From the NCBI RefSeq assembly GCF_036226405.1, contig NZ_CP108464.1, forward strand, positions 1,798,001 through 1,862,000: a stretch of 64,000 bases of DNA, in the 5' to 3' direction. The position numbers and the translations under genes are program-made. Numbering within the stretch: position 1 is the first letter of the stretch; each line of letters begins with the position of its first letter. The notes beneath the pieces are model-generated. The model did not search any database and was not told where the DNA came from. It saw only the letters and a program-made list of their open reading frames with translations. The stretch is from Streptomyces sp. NBC_01260 (GTDB lineage: Bacteria; Actinomycetota; Actinomycetes; Streptomycetales; Streptomycetaceae). This document shows positions 6,821 through 16,365 of the stretch, one piece after another.

Positions 6821-8980
6821 CTATCCGGCCTGAGCGAGAACGAGCGGGAGCACCTGACCGGCTCCGCCCTGGCGCAGGAGGCGTGCGCCGACGGCCAGGG
6901 TCCATCCTGAGTCGGTGTAGTCGTCGACGAGCAGGACCGGGCCGGGGGTGTCGGCCAGAGCGGCGGCGAGTTCGTCGGGGACGGTGAACGAGGCAGCCAG
7001 GGCCCGGAGCCGCTGGGCGGAGTTGCTGCGGTGGCTCGCGTACTCGCCGGCCTGCGCGGTGTAGGCCAGGCTGCCCAGCAGCGGGAGCCTGCCGACCCGG
7101 GCCAGCCCTTCGGCCACGGAGGAGACCAGGTGCGGGCGGGTGCGGGAGGGCATGGCGACGATACCGACCGGCCGCGCCACCGCGTCAGGGGCACCACTGG
7201 CCCAGCCGCCCGGTGAACGGGCCCAGTCGGCCACCACCGTCACGACGGCGGTCAGCACGTCGTCCGGGACCGGCCCGTCCGGTGCCTGCTCCGCCAGCAG
7301 GGGGCGCAGACGGTTGCCCCAGCCGATGTCCGACAACCTGCCGAGGGCGCGCCCCATGGCCGCCTGCTGGCCTGCGGGGATGCGGCCCTTGAGGTCGATG
7401 CCGACCGCCGCCATGCCCGTGGGCCACATGCGGCGCGGCTCCAGCTCCACCCCCGGGCGGTCCAGCTCGCCGGCCGCTCCGGCGAGAGAGCCCGGTGAGA
7501 CGGCGGTATCGAGCCAGGGCCCTGCGCAGGTGTCGCAGCGACCGCAGGGGGCGGCCTTCTCGTCATCGAGCTGCCGCTGCAAGAACTCCATCCGGCACCC
7601 CGTGGTCGCCACGTAGTCCCGCATGGCCTGCTGCTCGGCCTTCCGCTGGCGCGCCACCCACGCATACCGCTCCGCGTCGTAGGTCCACGGCTGCCCGGTG
7701 GCCGTCCAGCCGCCCTTCACCCGCTTGACCGCCCCGTCCACGTCCAGGACCTTCAGCATGGACTCCAGCCGCGAGCGCCGGAGCTCCACCAACGGCTCCA
7801 GGGCCGGCAGCGACAGCGGCCGGCCCGCCTGCTCAAGGACGTCGAGGGTGCGTCGCACCTGCTCCTCGGGCGGGAAGCCGACCGAGGCGAAGTACGCCCA
7901 GATCGCCTCGTCCTCCCGGCCCGGCAGCAACAGCACATCCGCATGGTCCACCCCGCGCCCCGCACGCCCGACCTGCTGGTAGTAGGCGATCGGGGAGGAG
8001 GGCGACCCCAGGTGCACCACGAATCCCAGGTCCGGTTTGTCGAACCCCATCCCCAGCGCAGAGGTCGCCACCAGTGCCTTCACCCGGTTCGCCAGCAGGT
8101 CCTCCTCGGCCTGCAGCCGGTCTGCGTTCTCCGTCTTCCCGGTGTAGGAGGCCACGGGGTACCCGCGCTGCCGCAGGAACGCCGCGACCTCTTCCGCTGC
8201 CGCCACGGTCAGCGTGTAGATGATTCCCGAACCCTGCAGATCCCCCAGCCGCTCCCCCAGCCACGCCAGCCGGTGAGCCGCGTCCGGCAGCTCCAGCACG
8301 CCCAGCCGAAGGCTCGCCCGGTCCAGCGGCCCCCGCAGAACCAGGGCGTCACCGCTCCCCGTGCCCAACTGCTCGGCCACATCCGCTGTCACCCGGGCGT
8401 TCGCGGTCGCGGTCGTGGCCAGCACCGGCACCCCCGCCGGCAGCTCCGCGAGCATGGTGCGCAGCCGACGGTAGTCAGGCCGGAAGTCGTGCCCCCAGTC
8501 GGAGATGCAGTGCGCCTCGTCGACCACCAGCAGACCGGTCGTGGCCGCGAGCTTCGGCAGCACCTGATCGCGAAAATCCACGGAGTTGAGCCGTTCCGGG
8601 CTCACAAGGAGAACGTCGGTCTCGCCGCGCTCCACTTCCCCGTAGATCGTTTCCCACTCCTCCGGGTTGGCCGAGTTGATGGTGCGTGCCTGGATTCCGG
8701 CCCGCACCGCCGACTCGACCTGGTTACGCATCAGCGCCAGGAGCGGCGAAATGATCACCGTGGGTCCCGAGCCACGCCGCCGCAACAGAGCGGTGGCCAC
8801 GAAATACACAGCCGACTTGCCCCAGCCGGTCCGCTGCACCACCAGCGCGCGACGGTGCTCCTGCACCAGAGCCGACACCGCCTGCCACTGGTCCTCCCGC
8901 AGCCGTGCCGAACCCCCGGGGTCACCGACGAGCTCAGCGAGGATGGCATCGGCTTCAGTGCGGAGCTCCAGGTTGTCCAT
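6821..8980 (-). CDS. recQ: RecQ-family ATP-dependent DNA helicase with PRTase-like C-terminal domain
   Basis: A 719-aa superfamily 2 DNA helicase, 3'-5', acting in recombinational repair. Motif I is QRTGWGKS and motif II VDEAHCISDWGHDFRPDYRRL. Motif III is ATTATA, and motif VI QQVGRAGRG. The Zn-binding Cys cluster (CRMEF, CGRCDTC) follows near residues 470-495. The HRDC domain is absent. Instead the last 180 residues end in VLLVDDYTDSGWTLAVGARL, which looks like the PRPP-binding loop of a type I phosphoribosyltransferase. I chose the ATG at 8980 (MDNLELRTEADAIL) with a GGGGG ribosome site; the frame stays open upstream to 9079 but without coding character. Confidence 0.9.
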   Translation of the reverse strand: MDNLELRTEADAILAELVGDPGGSARLREDQWQAVSALVQEHRRALVVQRTGWGKSAVYFVATALLRRRGSGPTVIISPLLALMRNQVESAVRAGIQARTINSANPEEWETIYGEVERGETDVLLVSPERLNSVDFRDQVLPKLAATTGLLVVDEAHCISDWGHDFRPDYRRLRTMLAELPAGVPVLATTATANARVTADVAEQLGTGSGDALVLRGPLDRASLRLGVLELPDAAHRLAWLGERLGDLQGSGIIYTLTVAAAEEVAAFLRQRGYPVASYTGKTENADRLQAEEDLLANRVKALVATSALGMGFDKPDLGFVVHLGSPSSPIAYYQQVGRAGRGVDHADVLLLPGREDEAIWAYFASVGFPPEEQVRRTLDVLEQAGRPLSLPALEPLVELRRSRLESMLKVLDVDGAVKRVKGGWTATGQPWTYDAERYAWVARQRKAEQQAMRDYVATTGCRMEFLQRQLDDEKAAPCGRCDTCAGPWLDTAVSPGSLAGAAGELDRPGVELEPRRMWPTGMAAVGIDLKGRIPAGQQAAMGRALGRLSDIGWGNRLRPLLAEQAPDGPVPDDVLTAVVTVVADWARSPGGWASGAPDAVARPVGIVAMPSRTRPHLVSSVAEGLARVGRLPLLGSLAYTAQAGEYASHRSNSAQRLRALAASFTVPDELAAALADTPGPVLLVDDYTDSGWTLAVGARLLRQGGAGQVLPLVLAQAG

Positions 8981-9426
8981 GCCCCCATGCAACCCGATGG
9001 CACGGACAATCGACCACTTCACCTCGCGTGACAACCGACTCACAGGGCACGCACGCACCACGCGGCCGCCGGGTCGCACCGTCGTGAGCGTCGCGCTCAG
9101 GGGCCGTGGGTCGCGGACCGGGGCATGCCGTATCCCCAGCTGCCCCCGGAGCTGCGGCGGGCCGGAACAGGCGCTGCGTTTCCGCTGATCCTCGCTGTTC
9201 AGGCGTGACAGGTGGCGTCATCCGGGGCCTGATTGGGCAGGGATATCCGTGTCATTCCAGCTGATTACCGTCAGCTGCGCCGATTGCTCGTTGCCGCCTG
9301 CCGATGCGCCAGGAAGAATTGGACTCGCTCCCCGCACAGTTTCTTTCGCGGCCCGGAAGGGCTGTGCCGCGGCGCGCCCTCACCCGACCCTGCCCGCATC
9401 GTGGGCGCGTATGCGAAGGGAGGACC
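8981..9426. other. Intergenic region between divergent recQ and an unknown gene
   Basis: This 446-base divergent region carries no ORF with Streptomyces codon bias. It presumably holds the promoters of recQ (minus) and the gene at 9427 (plus). I recognise no known operator in it. Confidence 0.4.
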
Positions 9427-10053
9427 GTGACCTTCGGATTCGCTCCGTCCGCAGCCACTTCGATGTCGGCAGCCGCCGACTCCGCCAACCGCCTTGCCCG
9501 GATACTCGAACCGGCCGAGTGGGCCGCGGCGGGCATACCGCTGCTGCGCAACCCGCGCGAGGTTGTCAGCGGCCTGCACGCCAGACACCGGCCGGCTCCG
9601 GCGACCGCCGTCGTCGCCGTGCTCGATCACGAGGAACGCCTGACGGCCAGTGCCTCGTTCGCCCGCCGCTCGGTGACGGCGGACGGCTGGGAATTCCGCA
9701 ACTCACTGCTGGCGCATCTGCGCCGGGTCATCCCGCACGATCTGCGCCGCCGCACACCCGTCCGTACCGCGGTACTTCTCTACTGCCGTGAGGGCGACGA
9801 GCGCTGGACGGAGGAGGACGGGGCGTGGATGTGGGGGCTGCGGGACGCCTGCACCCTGCACGGCCTCAGGTGCGGCGCGTACATCACGCTGACTCGCGGC
9901 GGCTGGCAGGTGCTGGGCGAAGGACGAGGCGGTCGCCGCCCCAGCTCCACCTCGCAGCCGGCCGCTCTCGCCGACGCGCTGGACCAGGAGCAGGCTCCGT
10001 CGCGCACCGGCGGTGGGGCGGCCCAGGCTCTGCACCGCAGCGCGGCCCGCTGA
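9427..10053 (+). CDS. Conserved hypothetical protein
   Basis: A 208-aa soluble protein with no family I recognise. GTG start at 9427 with GAAGGGAGG immediately upstream. The middle region (about residues 70-165) has an alternating alpha/beta pattern (RTAVLLYCREGDERW, LRCGAYITLTRGGWQVL). The first 30 and last 45 residues are Ala/Ser-rich and probably disordered. In S. coelicolor a hypothetical gene occupies the same place between recQ and rnhB. It is convergent with the next gene. Confidence 0.7.
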   Translation: MTFGFAPSAATSMSAAADSANRLARILEPAEWAAAGIPLLRNPREVVSGLHARHRPAPATAVVAVLDHEERLTASASFARRSVTADGWEFRNSLLAHLRRVIPHDLRRRTPVRTAVLLYCREGDERWTEEDGAWMWGLRDACTLHGLRCGAYITLTRGGWQVLGEGRGGRRPSSTSQPAALADALDQEQAPSRTGGGAAQALHRSAAR

Positions 10054-10094
10054 CCCGGTCGTGGGCCCGGCCGCCCCTACGGGCAGCCGGGTCA
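10051..10094. terminator. Possible bidirectional hairpin
   Basis: TGACCCGG (10051-10058, including the stop codon) pairs with CCGGGTCA (10087-10094), with inner GGGC/GCCC pairing. It lies between two convergent genes. Confidence 0.4.
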
Positions 10095-10117
10095 CCACAG
10101 GCCGGCTCGCGCTGCGG

Positions 10118-10738
10118 TCAGACGTCCGCGCCGAACACCGCGTTGACCGGCTGCGGGTCACCGCAGACGATCAGCAGGGCTCCGGCGCTGCGCTTCGCGG
10201 TGGACAGCGCCTGAGCGGCGGCGTCGTCCACGGCACCGTTGACCGCGACGATCACCACCGGCCGGGACTTCAGCCGGTCCGCGGCTGCGGCTCCGGCGAA
10301 GAACACATCGTCGCCGGCTTCGTGTTGGGCCCAGTAGGCGGCCTCACCGAAGGACAGCTCGTGCGTCGCCCACGGGTGCTGCTCACCCGTGGTGAGCACC
10401 AGGATGTCGCCGGGTGCCCGACCGGAGTCGAGCAGCAGGTCCACCGCCTCGTCGGCGGCGACGAGCGCGCCGTCGGCCGAGGCGGGGATCAGCTGGAGCT
10501 GCGGCGAGGAACGATTCTCCGGCGGAGCGGCCTGGGGCCGGCCGGAGGTGGGGTGCGGGCGCTGCGCCGGGGGCGCTGGCCTCGCGGGGCCGGGACCCGG
10601 ACGACCGGGGCGCGGCATGGCCGCTGTACGCGGGCCGGGTACGGGACGAGGGGTCGACGCGGTACGGCCGGTGGCCGAAGTCGCGCGGGGACCCTGGGCG
10701 CTCTCGTGAATCTGAGGCTCCTCGGGGATGAGAGGCAT
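10118..10738 (-). CDS. Pro-rich hypothetical protein with UvrD/RecD helicase C-terminal-like domain
   Basis: A 206-aa protein starting MPLIPEEPQIHESAQ. Residues 15-80 are a Pro/Arg/Gly-rich, probably disordered segment. Residues 85-205 form a compact alpha/beta domain (LIPASADGALVAADEAVDLLL, APGDILVLTTGEQHPWA, RPVVIVAVNGAV, AGALLIVCGDPQ). It resembles the C-terminal domain of SF1 (UvrD/PcrA-like) helicases but lacks any Walker motif. I read it as a stand-alone degenerate helicase module; this is by eye only. The ATG at 10738 is chosen because coding character begins there; an alternative start lies at 10774. Confidence 0.65.
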   Translation of the reverse strand: MPLIPEEPQIHESAQGPRATSATGRTASTPRPVPGPRTAAMPRPGRPGPGPARPAPPAQRPHPTSGRPQAAPPENRSSPQLQLIPASADGALVAADEAVDLLLDSGRAPGDILVLTTGEQHPWATHELSFGEAAYWAQHEAGDDVFFAGAAAADRLKSRPVVIVAVNGAVDDAAAQALSTAKRSAGALLIVCGDPQPVNAVFGADV

Positions 10739-10798
10739 GGGTGATTGTCTATCAAACGCCGACGTACAAGACATCGGCGGGTGGGCACGCGTGTGCGA

Positions 10799-11509
10799 TC
10801 AGAAGTCGAAGCCGAGCTGGCCCCCGCTTTCCAGTGCGGCCGCCTCGGCGGAGAAGCGGACCTTCTTGAGGTGCTGCCACCTGGGCAGCGCGTCGAGGTA
10901 GGACCACGAGAGGCGGTGGTGGGCCGTGGGACCCCGCTCCTCCAGTGCGGCCCTGTGCACGGGGGACGGGTAACCGGCATTGGCACCGAACGCGAAGTCC
11001 TCGTACTCACCGGATTCCGCGCCGAGTTCGGCCATCACCTTGTCCCTGCGGACCTTCGCGATCACCGAGGCCGCCGCCACCGCGATGCAGGACTGGTCGC
11101 CCTTGATCACGGTACGGACCTGCCAGGGGTGTCCCAGGTAGTCGTGCTTGCCGTCGAGGATCACCGCGTCCGGACGCACCGGCAGCGCCTCCAGGGCGCG
11201 GACGGCCGCGAGCCGGAGAGCGGCGGTCATCCCGAGCTCGTCGATCTCCTGCGCGGAAGCGTCACCGAGGCCGTAGGCGGTGACCCATCGCTCCAGCAGC
11301 GGCGCGAGTTCGGCGCGGCGCTTGGGGCTGATCAGCTTGGAGTCGGTGAGCCCGGCGGGCGGCTTACGGAGACCGGTGACGGCCGCACACACGGTGACCG
11401 GACCCGCCCACGCTCCGCGCCCGACCTCGTCGACACCGGCGACGGTCCTGGCACCGGTGGTGGCGCGCAGTGAGCGCTCGACGGTGTGCGTGGGTGGTTC
11501 ATACGGCAT
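10799..11509 (-). CDS. rnhB: Ribonuclease HII
   Basis: A 236-aa RNase HII, which removes ribonucleotides from DNA and RNA primers. The catalytic signature [13 protein letters not shown] supplies Asp-Glu, and further acidic residues are in [12 protein letters not shown] and [20 protein letters not shown]. The C-terminal signature HRLSW follows. Length fits the family. The ATG at 11509 begins [16 protein letters not shown]; the longer open frame upstream is GC-rich noise. It shares its strand with the TetR gene 78 bp upstream. Confidence 0.95.
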   Translation of the reverse strand: MPYEPPTHTVERSLRATTGARTVAGVDEVGRGAWAGPVTVCAAVTGLRKPPAGLTDSKLISPKRRAELAPLLERWVTAYGLGDASAQEIDELGMTAALRLAAVRALEALPVRPDAVILDGKHDYLGHPWQVRTVIKGDQSCIAVAAASVIAKVRRDKVMAELGAESGEYEDFAFGANAGYPSPVHRAALEERGPTAHHRLSWSYLDALPRWQHLKKVRFSAEAAALESGGQLGFDF

Positions 11510-11586
11510 GGCGCCAGCAAGCGTACGCCGATGCGGCCGCCGAGAACACCCCGGGGCACCCGCCGGCCGCCGCCGTCCGGGGCGGA

Positions 11587-12267
11587 TCATGACGGTGTCG
11601 CCGCCAGGGGCCCCGAGCGGCGTCCGGCGAGGACGGTCAGCGGGCGCCGGAGCGGAAGAACGGCATCGCGACCTGCCTGATCGATCAGCTCGGCGATGTC
11701 GCCGTCGTTCCATTCGCTGCCGCACACCTTGCTGCGACACATCATCATCGCGGGGATCACGTCGAAGGCCAGCCCGCGCAAGGCATCGGGGCGAACCTCA
11801 CCCCGGTCGACCCCACGGCTCACCACTTCCCTGATGAGATCGGTCGACGGCCCGATCACACCGTTGAGGATCACCGACTGAAACCGTTCGGCCGTGCTCG
11901 CATCACACTCGTGAAGGACCGACCGCAGTGCGGTGCCGGACTTGGAGAGCATGCCGTCACGCAGCGTCCGGCACAGCTGGTAGAGGTCGTCACGGATGTT
12001 GCCGGAGTCGGGCGCATCGCCGATCGCCGGCAGCGCGCAGCGCAACGCGTCGGCGACCAGATCCTCCTTGGAGGGCCATCGCCGGTAGATCGCCGCCTTC
12101 CCGGTCTGGGCGCCCGCGGCGACCCCCTCCATCGTGAGCCCGTTCCAGCCGACCGTACTCAGCCGCTCCAGTGCGGCTTCGAGGATCGCGCGCTCCAGCA
12201 CGGGGCCTCGGCGGCGGAGGGACACCACCGGCGGCCGGGCGGCGGCCGCCGATCGCGAAGTATCCAT
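11587..12267 (-). CDS. TetR-family transcriptional repressor
   Basis: A 226-aa TetR regulator. The HTH lies at about residues 25-70 ([48 protein letters not shown]), and the C-terminal ligand domain has four Cys that may be surface exposed. The ATG at 12267 has GGAGAG 7 nt upstream. It is transcribed divergently from a broken DHA2 exporter, and a perfect 24-bp palindrome lies between them. This is the classical arrangement of a drug-responsive repressor and its efflux pump. Confidence 0.9.
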   Translation of the reverse strand: MDTSRSAAAARPPVVSLRRRGPVLERAILEAALERLSTVGWNGLTMEGVAAGAQTGKAAIYRRWPSKEDLVADALRCALPAIGDAPDSGNIRDDLYQLCRTLRDGMLSKSGTALRSVLHECDASTAERFQSVILNGVIGPSTDLIREVVSRGVDRGEVRPDALRGLAFDVIPAMMMCRSKVCGSEWNDGDIAELIDQAGRDAVLPLRRPLTVLAGRRSGPLAATPS

Positions 12268-12429
12268 GAGCTTCTCTCCATCGAAAACAGGTTCGCCGCA
12301 CCCGCACCGGCCCGACCGGCACTCGGACCGGGAGGGGCACAGCGGGACAGGGCGGTGCGTGGGGCCGGACGGGACCGAGCAGTCCCCGGCCGGGACGGCG
12401 GTTGCGGACGGGACCGGGCAACAGCGGAT

Positions 12430-12453
12430 CCAGTGAACGCTTGCGTTCACTGG
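12430..12453. promoter_or_regulatory. 24-bp palindromic TetR operator
   Basis: CCAGTGAACGC, then TT, then the exact reverse complement GCGTTCACTGG. The core TGAACGC-TT-GCGTTCA is typical of operators bound by TetR repressors of the AcrR/QacR sort. It lies 163 bp upstream of the TetR start and just before the exporter remnant. Confidence 0.85.
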
Positions 12454-12482
12454 AGGGGACTCACTACCGTTGCGGGATCGAG

Positions 12483-13331
12483 GTGTTGCGACGACCGGTT
12501 GAATCCGCCTTCGGCGCCGCAGTCGTACTGCTCGCCTCGTTCGTCCTCATCGAGATGCGCGCCAGGGAGCCGATCACCCCGCTGCGGATGTTCGCCGACC
12601 GCAACCGCTCCGGAACGTACGTGATCATGCTCAGCCTGGCCGCGGCCATGCTCGGCATGTTCTTCTTCATCGTGCTGTTCGTGCAGAACGTACTGGCCTA
12701 CAGCCCGATCGAATCAGGCCTGGCGTTCCTGCCCGTAGCCGTCGCGATCGCCGCCGGGGCCGGACTCTCGCAGCGGTTCCTTCCGGTGCTCGGACCGAAG
12801 CCCTTCATGGTCACCGGCTCGGCGCTCACCGGTGCGGGCCTCGGCTGGCTCACGCTCATATCCTCCTACAGCTCCTATCTGTCGGGGGTGCTGGGACCGA
12901 TGCTGCTGTTCGGCTTCGGCATGGGACTGAACTTCGTGACGCTCACTCTCACCGCGGTCTCCGGCGTCGCCCAGCACGAGGCGGGGGCGGCGTCCAGCCT
13001 GCTCAACGCGAGCCAGCAGGTGGGCGGTTCGCTGGGACTCTCGATCCTGGTCACGGTCTTCGGCACGGCAAGCCGCAACGAGGCGGAGAAGCAGGTTCCG
13101 CGGTTCCTGGCGAAGGCGTCGCCCGGACAGAAGGCGGAGTTCGCCAGGACCCGGGAGCTGCCGGGGAGCTGGGGGCACCAGGTGCTCGCCCAGGGCATCT
13201 CGACCGCATTCATCGCGGCGGTTGCCATGGCGGCCCTCGCCCTGCTCACCGCGGCGCTGGTGATCCGTGTGCGCAAGAGCGATCTGGACGCGCTGAGCGG
13301 CAAGGCGTCGGCGGGAGGGCCGGCCGTGTAA
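12483..13331 (+). pseudogene. Truncated DHA2 (14-TM) drug exporter, C-terminal half only
   Basis: About 280 residues corresponding to the second half of a DHA2/EmrB-QacA family proton-drug antiporter. The remaining sequence begins in the helix before EMRAREPITPLRMFADRNRSG, the TM8-TM9 loop of the family, and runs through about six membrane segments to the C terminus (IRVRKSDLDALSG). The family is normally about 480-520 aa, so TM1-7, including the antiporter motif C in TM5, are missing. The upstream edge lies within 50 bp of the TetR operator, as if a deletion removed the 5' half and left operator and 3' half. The GTG at 12483 is the most plausible residual start; the frame is open back to 12402. 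Confidence 0.8.
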
Positions 13332-13353
13332 CGCACAGCTGTCCATGCGGACG

Positions 13354-13387
13354 GGGCCTGTCCGGCCCCGGTCCGCCGGACAGGCCC
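13354..13387. terminator. Hairpin between exporter remnant and DUF4173 gene
   Basis: A 12-bp perfect stem, GGGCCTGTCCGG and CCGGACAGGCCC, with a 10-nt loop, placed between convergent genes. Confidence 0.7.
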
Positions 13388-13450
13388 GCGTGGATCAGCA
13401 GAGGCGTACGGATCCAAACAGGGCGTACGGATCAGTACAGGCAGTACAGC

Positions 13451-15262
13451 TCAGTACGGGTCGTACGGGTCGTACGAGTCGCCCCCGTCGTCGCCTCGTC
13501 CGCTCCCTCCATCGCCCGGCCCCAAGCCCTGGCAGTCGCGCGCCCGCACACCGGGATCCCAGTCGCCGAGAATGTCCCGGGCCCGCGCCTCGCCCCAACT
13601 CGTCGCGTACCAGGGTGTGTCCGAGCTCCTCAGCGTCCGCTGGATCTCCTGAAGGGCGCAGGAGCGGAGCGGCTCGCGCAAGGTGTCCAGAGCCGGCACC
13701 GCATCGGCGGAGAGGCCACGGAGGTACTGGATGTCGATCGAGTGACCCTGGCGGTAGCGGTGGACGTTCTGTTCCGCGATCAGGCCGTCCGGCGAGACCA
13801 GCCCGAAGGCCAGCACCCCGACGGCCGCACTCGCCGCGACGGCGCGCGGAAGCAGCTTGGCGCCGAACACCCCCGCCGCCATGATCAGCACGAGGACCAC
13901 ACCGAGCCAGAGCTCCACCGCCGCCACGGAGATACGCAGCCGGGTCAGACCGTAGGCCTCGACGTACAGATCCATGCGCCGCAGTGCGGAGGCGACGACC
14001 ACAAGGGTCAGCAGACACAGCGTGCCGAGCACGGCCCTCACGAGCGTACGGTCGCGTGCTCCGCCGCGAGGCGCCCAGCGCAGCGCGAGCGCGATGACCA
14101 CAAGTGTGAGCAGGGTGGCCCAGAGGAGCTGCCAGAAGCCCTCGCGGGCGTACTGGGCGTACTGGTCACTGAGCTCGGTTTCGGCCATCACCTTGCCGTA
14201 TCCGCCGAGCAGCACCGTGACCTGAATGGCGAGGAAGACGGCGAAGAGCAGATTCAGGACAATCAGCGGCAGCGCCCATTCCAGCCGCCCGCGTGCTGTG
14301 CCGGGAGGCACGGCCACCCCGTCCCAGCGCACCGGAGCGGCGGCAGTGTACGCGGCGGCGAGCGCACCCAGGAGCCCGATCACGCCGAGGAACAGCCGCC
14401 ACGGGCCTTCGCTCAGCGACACATCGGGCATCAGGCTGCCGAGTACGTCGGCGAACGCGGCATCGGCGCTCGCGAAGAGCGCTCCGAACACGATGAGCAG
14501 CACAATCGCCACGGCCGTGGAACGGAACACGACACCCCAGCGGCCCCGGGAGTCCGCCATCCGGTCGCGTACGCCATGGGCGCACCAGCCCAGCGATCCG
14601 GCGACGGACGTCAGGAGTCCCAGCGAACCGAGGAAGATCCCGAGCCAGCCACGACTGCCGTGCAGCGCGAGCGAGCCCACCGCCACGGCGGACACGACGG
14701 CGAGGAAGACCGGCCAGCCCGCGTCCCGGAGTGCCGGGACGACGAGGAGCGAGAGGCCGCCGACCGCCCAGACAGCGGTCCACGGGCGCAGCCGGCGACC
14801 GGCCGCCCGTGCGGCGAAGTGCGCCGCGAGGGCCGCGGGCACCGCCACGACGAGCAGGTTCGGACCGATTCCGTCACCGAGCAGCAGGGCGCTGAGCAGC
14901 GCGGTGGCCAGCACGGACCAGAGAGTGGCTACGGGGATGACCCCCGGTTCGGCGGGGCGGATCCGCGTGAGCTCCGAGGGCGTCCGCTTGGCGTTGTGTC
15001 CCCAGGGAGCGGGCGGCGGCTGCGGATGGGCCTGCTGCGCGTACTTCGGCACCTTCAAAGGCTCCGGCACGGTGTCGCGCTCGTCCGGGACGGCGGGAGT
15101 CGGCGTGCCGGCCTGCGCGGGCACCTGCGCGGGCTTGGACAGCTGTGCTTTGGCCGGCCCCGTCCCGGGCGCCCCCGCCCCGGACGCTCCGGGCGGATCC
15201 GCCGGCTCCGGCGACCCCGATGCATGCCCAGGCCGGGGTGGTTCTGATCTGTGATCGGACAT
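13451..15262 (-). CDS. DUF4173/DUF4153-type multi-pass membrane protein
   Basis: A 603-aa membrane protein. Residues 1-110 are Pro/Ala/Gly-rich and cytoplasmic. About 11-12 hydrophobic segments then follow to about residue 500 (for example LWSVLATALLSALLLGDGIG, AVAIVLLIVFGALFASADA), and a soluble tail of about 100 residues contains DIQYLRGLSADAVPALDTLREPLRSC. The FASADAAFADVLG and EYVEAYGLTRLR-like motifs place it in DUF4173. The function is unknown. ATG at 15262 with GGGGAGGGG upstream. The C terminus ends in Tyr-Asp-Pro repeats (DSYDPYDPY), and the DNA downstream continues the same GTACGG repeats, suggesting recent slippage. Confidence 0.8.
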   Translation of the reverse strand: MSDHRSEPPRPGHASGSPEPADPPGASGAGAPGTGPAKAQLSKPAQVPAQAGTPTPAVPDERDTVPEPLKVPKYAQQAHPQPPPAPWGHNAKRTPSELTRIRPAEPGVIPVATLWSVLATALLSALLLGDGIGPNLLVVAVPAALAAHFAARAAGRRLRPWTAVWAVGGLSLLVVPALRDAGWPVFLAVVSAVAVGSLALHGSRGWLGIFLGSLGLLTSVAGSLGWCAHGVRDRMADSRGRWGVVFRSTAVAIVLLIVFGALFASADAAFADVLGSLMPDVSLSEGPWRLFLGVIGLLGALAAAYTAAAPVRWDGVAVPPGTARGRLEWALPLIVLNLLFAVFLAIQVTVLLGGYGKVMAETELSDQYAQYAREGFWQLLWATLLTLVVIALALRWAPRGGARDRTLVRAVLGTLCLLTLVVVASALRRMDLYVEAYGLTRLRISVAAVELWLGVVLVLIMAAGVFGAKLLPRAVAASAAVGVLAFGLVSPDGLIAEQNVHRYRQGHSIDIQYLRGLSADAVPALDTLREPLRSCALQEIQRTLRSSDTPWYATSWGEARARDILGDWDPGVRARDCQGLGPGDGGSGRGDDGGDSYDPYDPY

Positions 15263-15458
15263 GGGACCCCTCCCCACCGAGGTCCGCCCACGCGAGCCCT
15301 GGGCAGCGCGCGGCCCCCCGGCATCTCATTCGGTGCGCACCCGTCGTAATGATCACCGAGGGCGGCGTGGCCGAAAGAGTAACCCCCCGTTACCGGCGTC
15401 GACCGAACGGGGAAGCGCTGTGGCAGTACCGTGACACTCGGGTACGGCGCGCCGATTC

Positions 15459-16355
15459 CTACCGGGCCAGCCAGCCGGGAAGCTGCTCCGTCCTGGCCGT
15501 CCAGTCCGCAGGTGGCGCGCCCGCCGTGCCCGCCGCGACCACTCCGCCGACGATCGCGCAGGTCGTGTCGACATCTCCGCCCGCCTGTGCGGTCACCCAG
15601 AAGGCCTGCTCGAAGTCGCCGAGGCTGCGGGCCGCGGACCAGAGGGCGAACGGGACGGTGTCGTGCGCGCTGGTACGACGGCCGTTGCCGAGGACCGCGG
15701 CGACCGTGCCGGCGTCGCGGTAGTCGAGCATGTCGCGCGCCCGGCGCAGTCCGGCACCGACCGCGCTGCGCGGTACGAGCGCGATGACGCCGTCGAGGAG
15801 GTCCGCCGGCTTCGGCGGGCCGGCGGGCGACGCCGCGAGCGAGGCGGCCGCCGCCACGGCCATCGCGCCCACGACGGCTTCCCGGTGCTGGTGGGTCGGG
15901 TACGAGGAGATCTCGGCCTGGTGCGTGGCCTGCTCGGGGTCGTCCGCGTACCAGGCACCGAGCGGTGCGATGCGCATCGACGAGCCGTTGCCCCACGACC
16001 CCTGGCCGTTGAACAGCGCGGAAGCCAGCTCCCGCCAGTCCCCGCCCTCCCGGACCAGCCTGAGCAGGCGGTTCACGGCAGGACCGTAGCCCCGGTCGAA
16101 ATCGTGGTGCACCGCGAAGGAGCGGGCGAGCGCGTCCTGGTCGATGCGGTCGTGCCCCCGGAGCACGGACAGGACCGAACAGGCCATTTCCGTGTCGTCG
16201 GTCCACTGCCAGGGCCCCGGGGGCAGGGCACGGTCCTTCAGGAGCGGATAGTTGGCGGGCACAAAGAACTGGGAGCCCAGAGCGTCTCCCACGGAGAGGC
16301 CGCGCAGGCTGGCAAGGGCGCGTTCGAAGCGCTGGTCGGAAGCCGATTCGGTCAT
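15459..16355 (-). CDS. ADP-ribosylglycohydrolase family protein
   Basis: A 298-aa member of the DraG/ARH family, which removes ADP-ribose from proteins or small molecules using two Mg ions. Metal-ligand motifs are WQWTDDTEMACSVL near residue 50 and GGDVDTTCAIVGG near residue 260. GNGSSMRIAPLGAWYAD is also typical. Two starts are possible; ATG at 16355 (MTESASDQRFERAL) begins the coding bias. Only 10 bp separate it from the upstream phosphatase gene, so the two are co-transcribed. The substrate is unknown. Confidence 0.9.
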   Translation of the reverse strand: MTESASDQRFERALASLRGLSVGDALGSQFFVPANYPLLKDRALPPGPWQWTDDTEMACSVLSVLRGHDRIDQDALARSFAVHHDFDRGYGPAVNRLLRLVREGGDWRELASALFNGQGSWGNGSSMRIAPLGAWYADDPEQATHQAEISSYPTHQHREAVVGAMAVAAAASLAASPAGPPKPADLLDGVIALVPRSAVGAGLRRARDMLDYRDAGTVAAVLGNGRRTSAHDTVPFALWSAARSLGDFEQAFWVTAQAGGDVDTTCAIVGGVVAAGTAGAPPADWTARTEQLPGWLAR

Positions 16356-16365
16356 CGCTCCCACT

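Noticed and set aside
4292..6910. 872-codon plus-strand open frame across the Nudix and DUF4192 genes
   Set aside because: It crosses two genes with clear motifs on the other strand and has no recognisable domain; it is a product of high GC.
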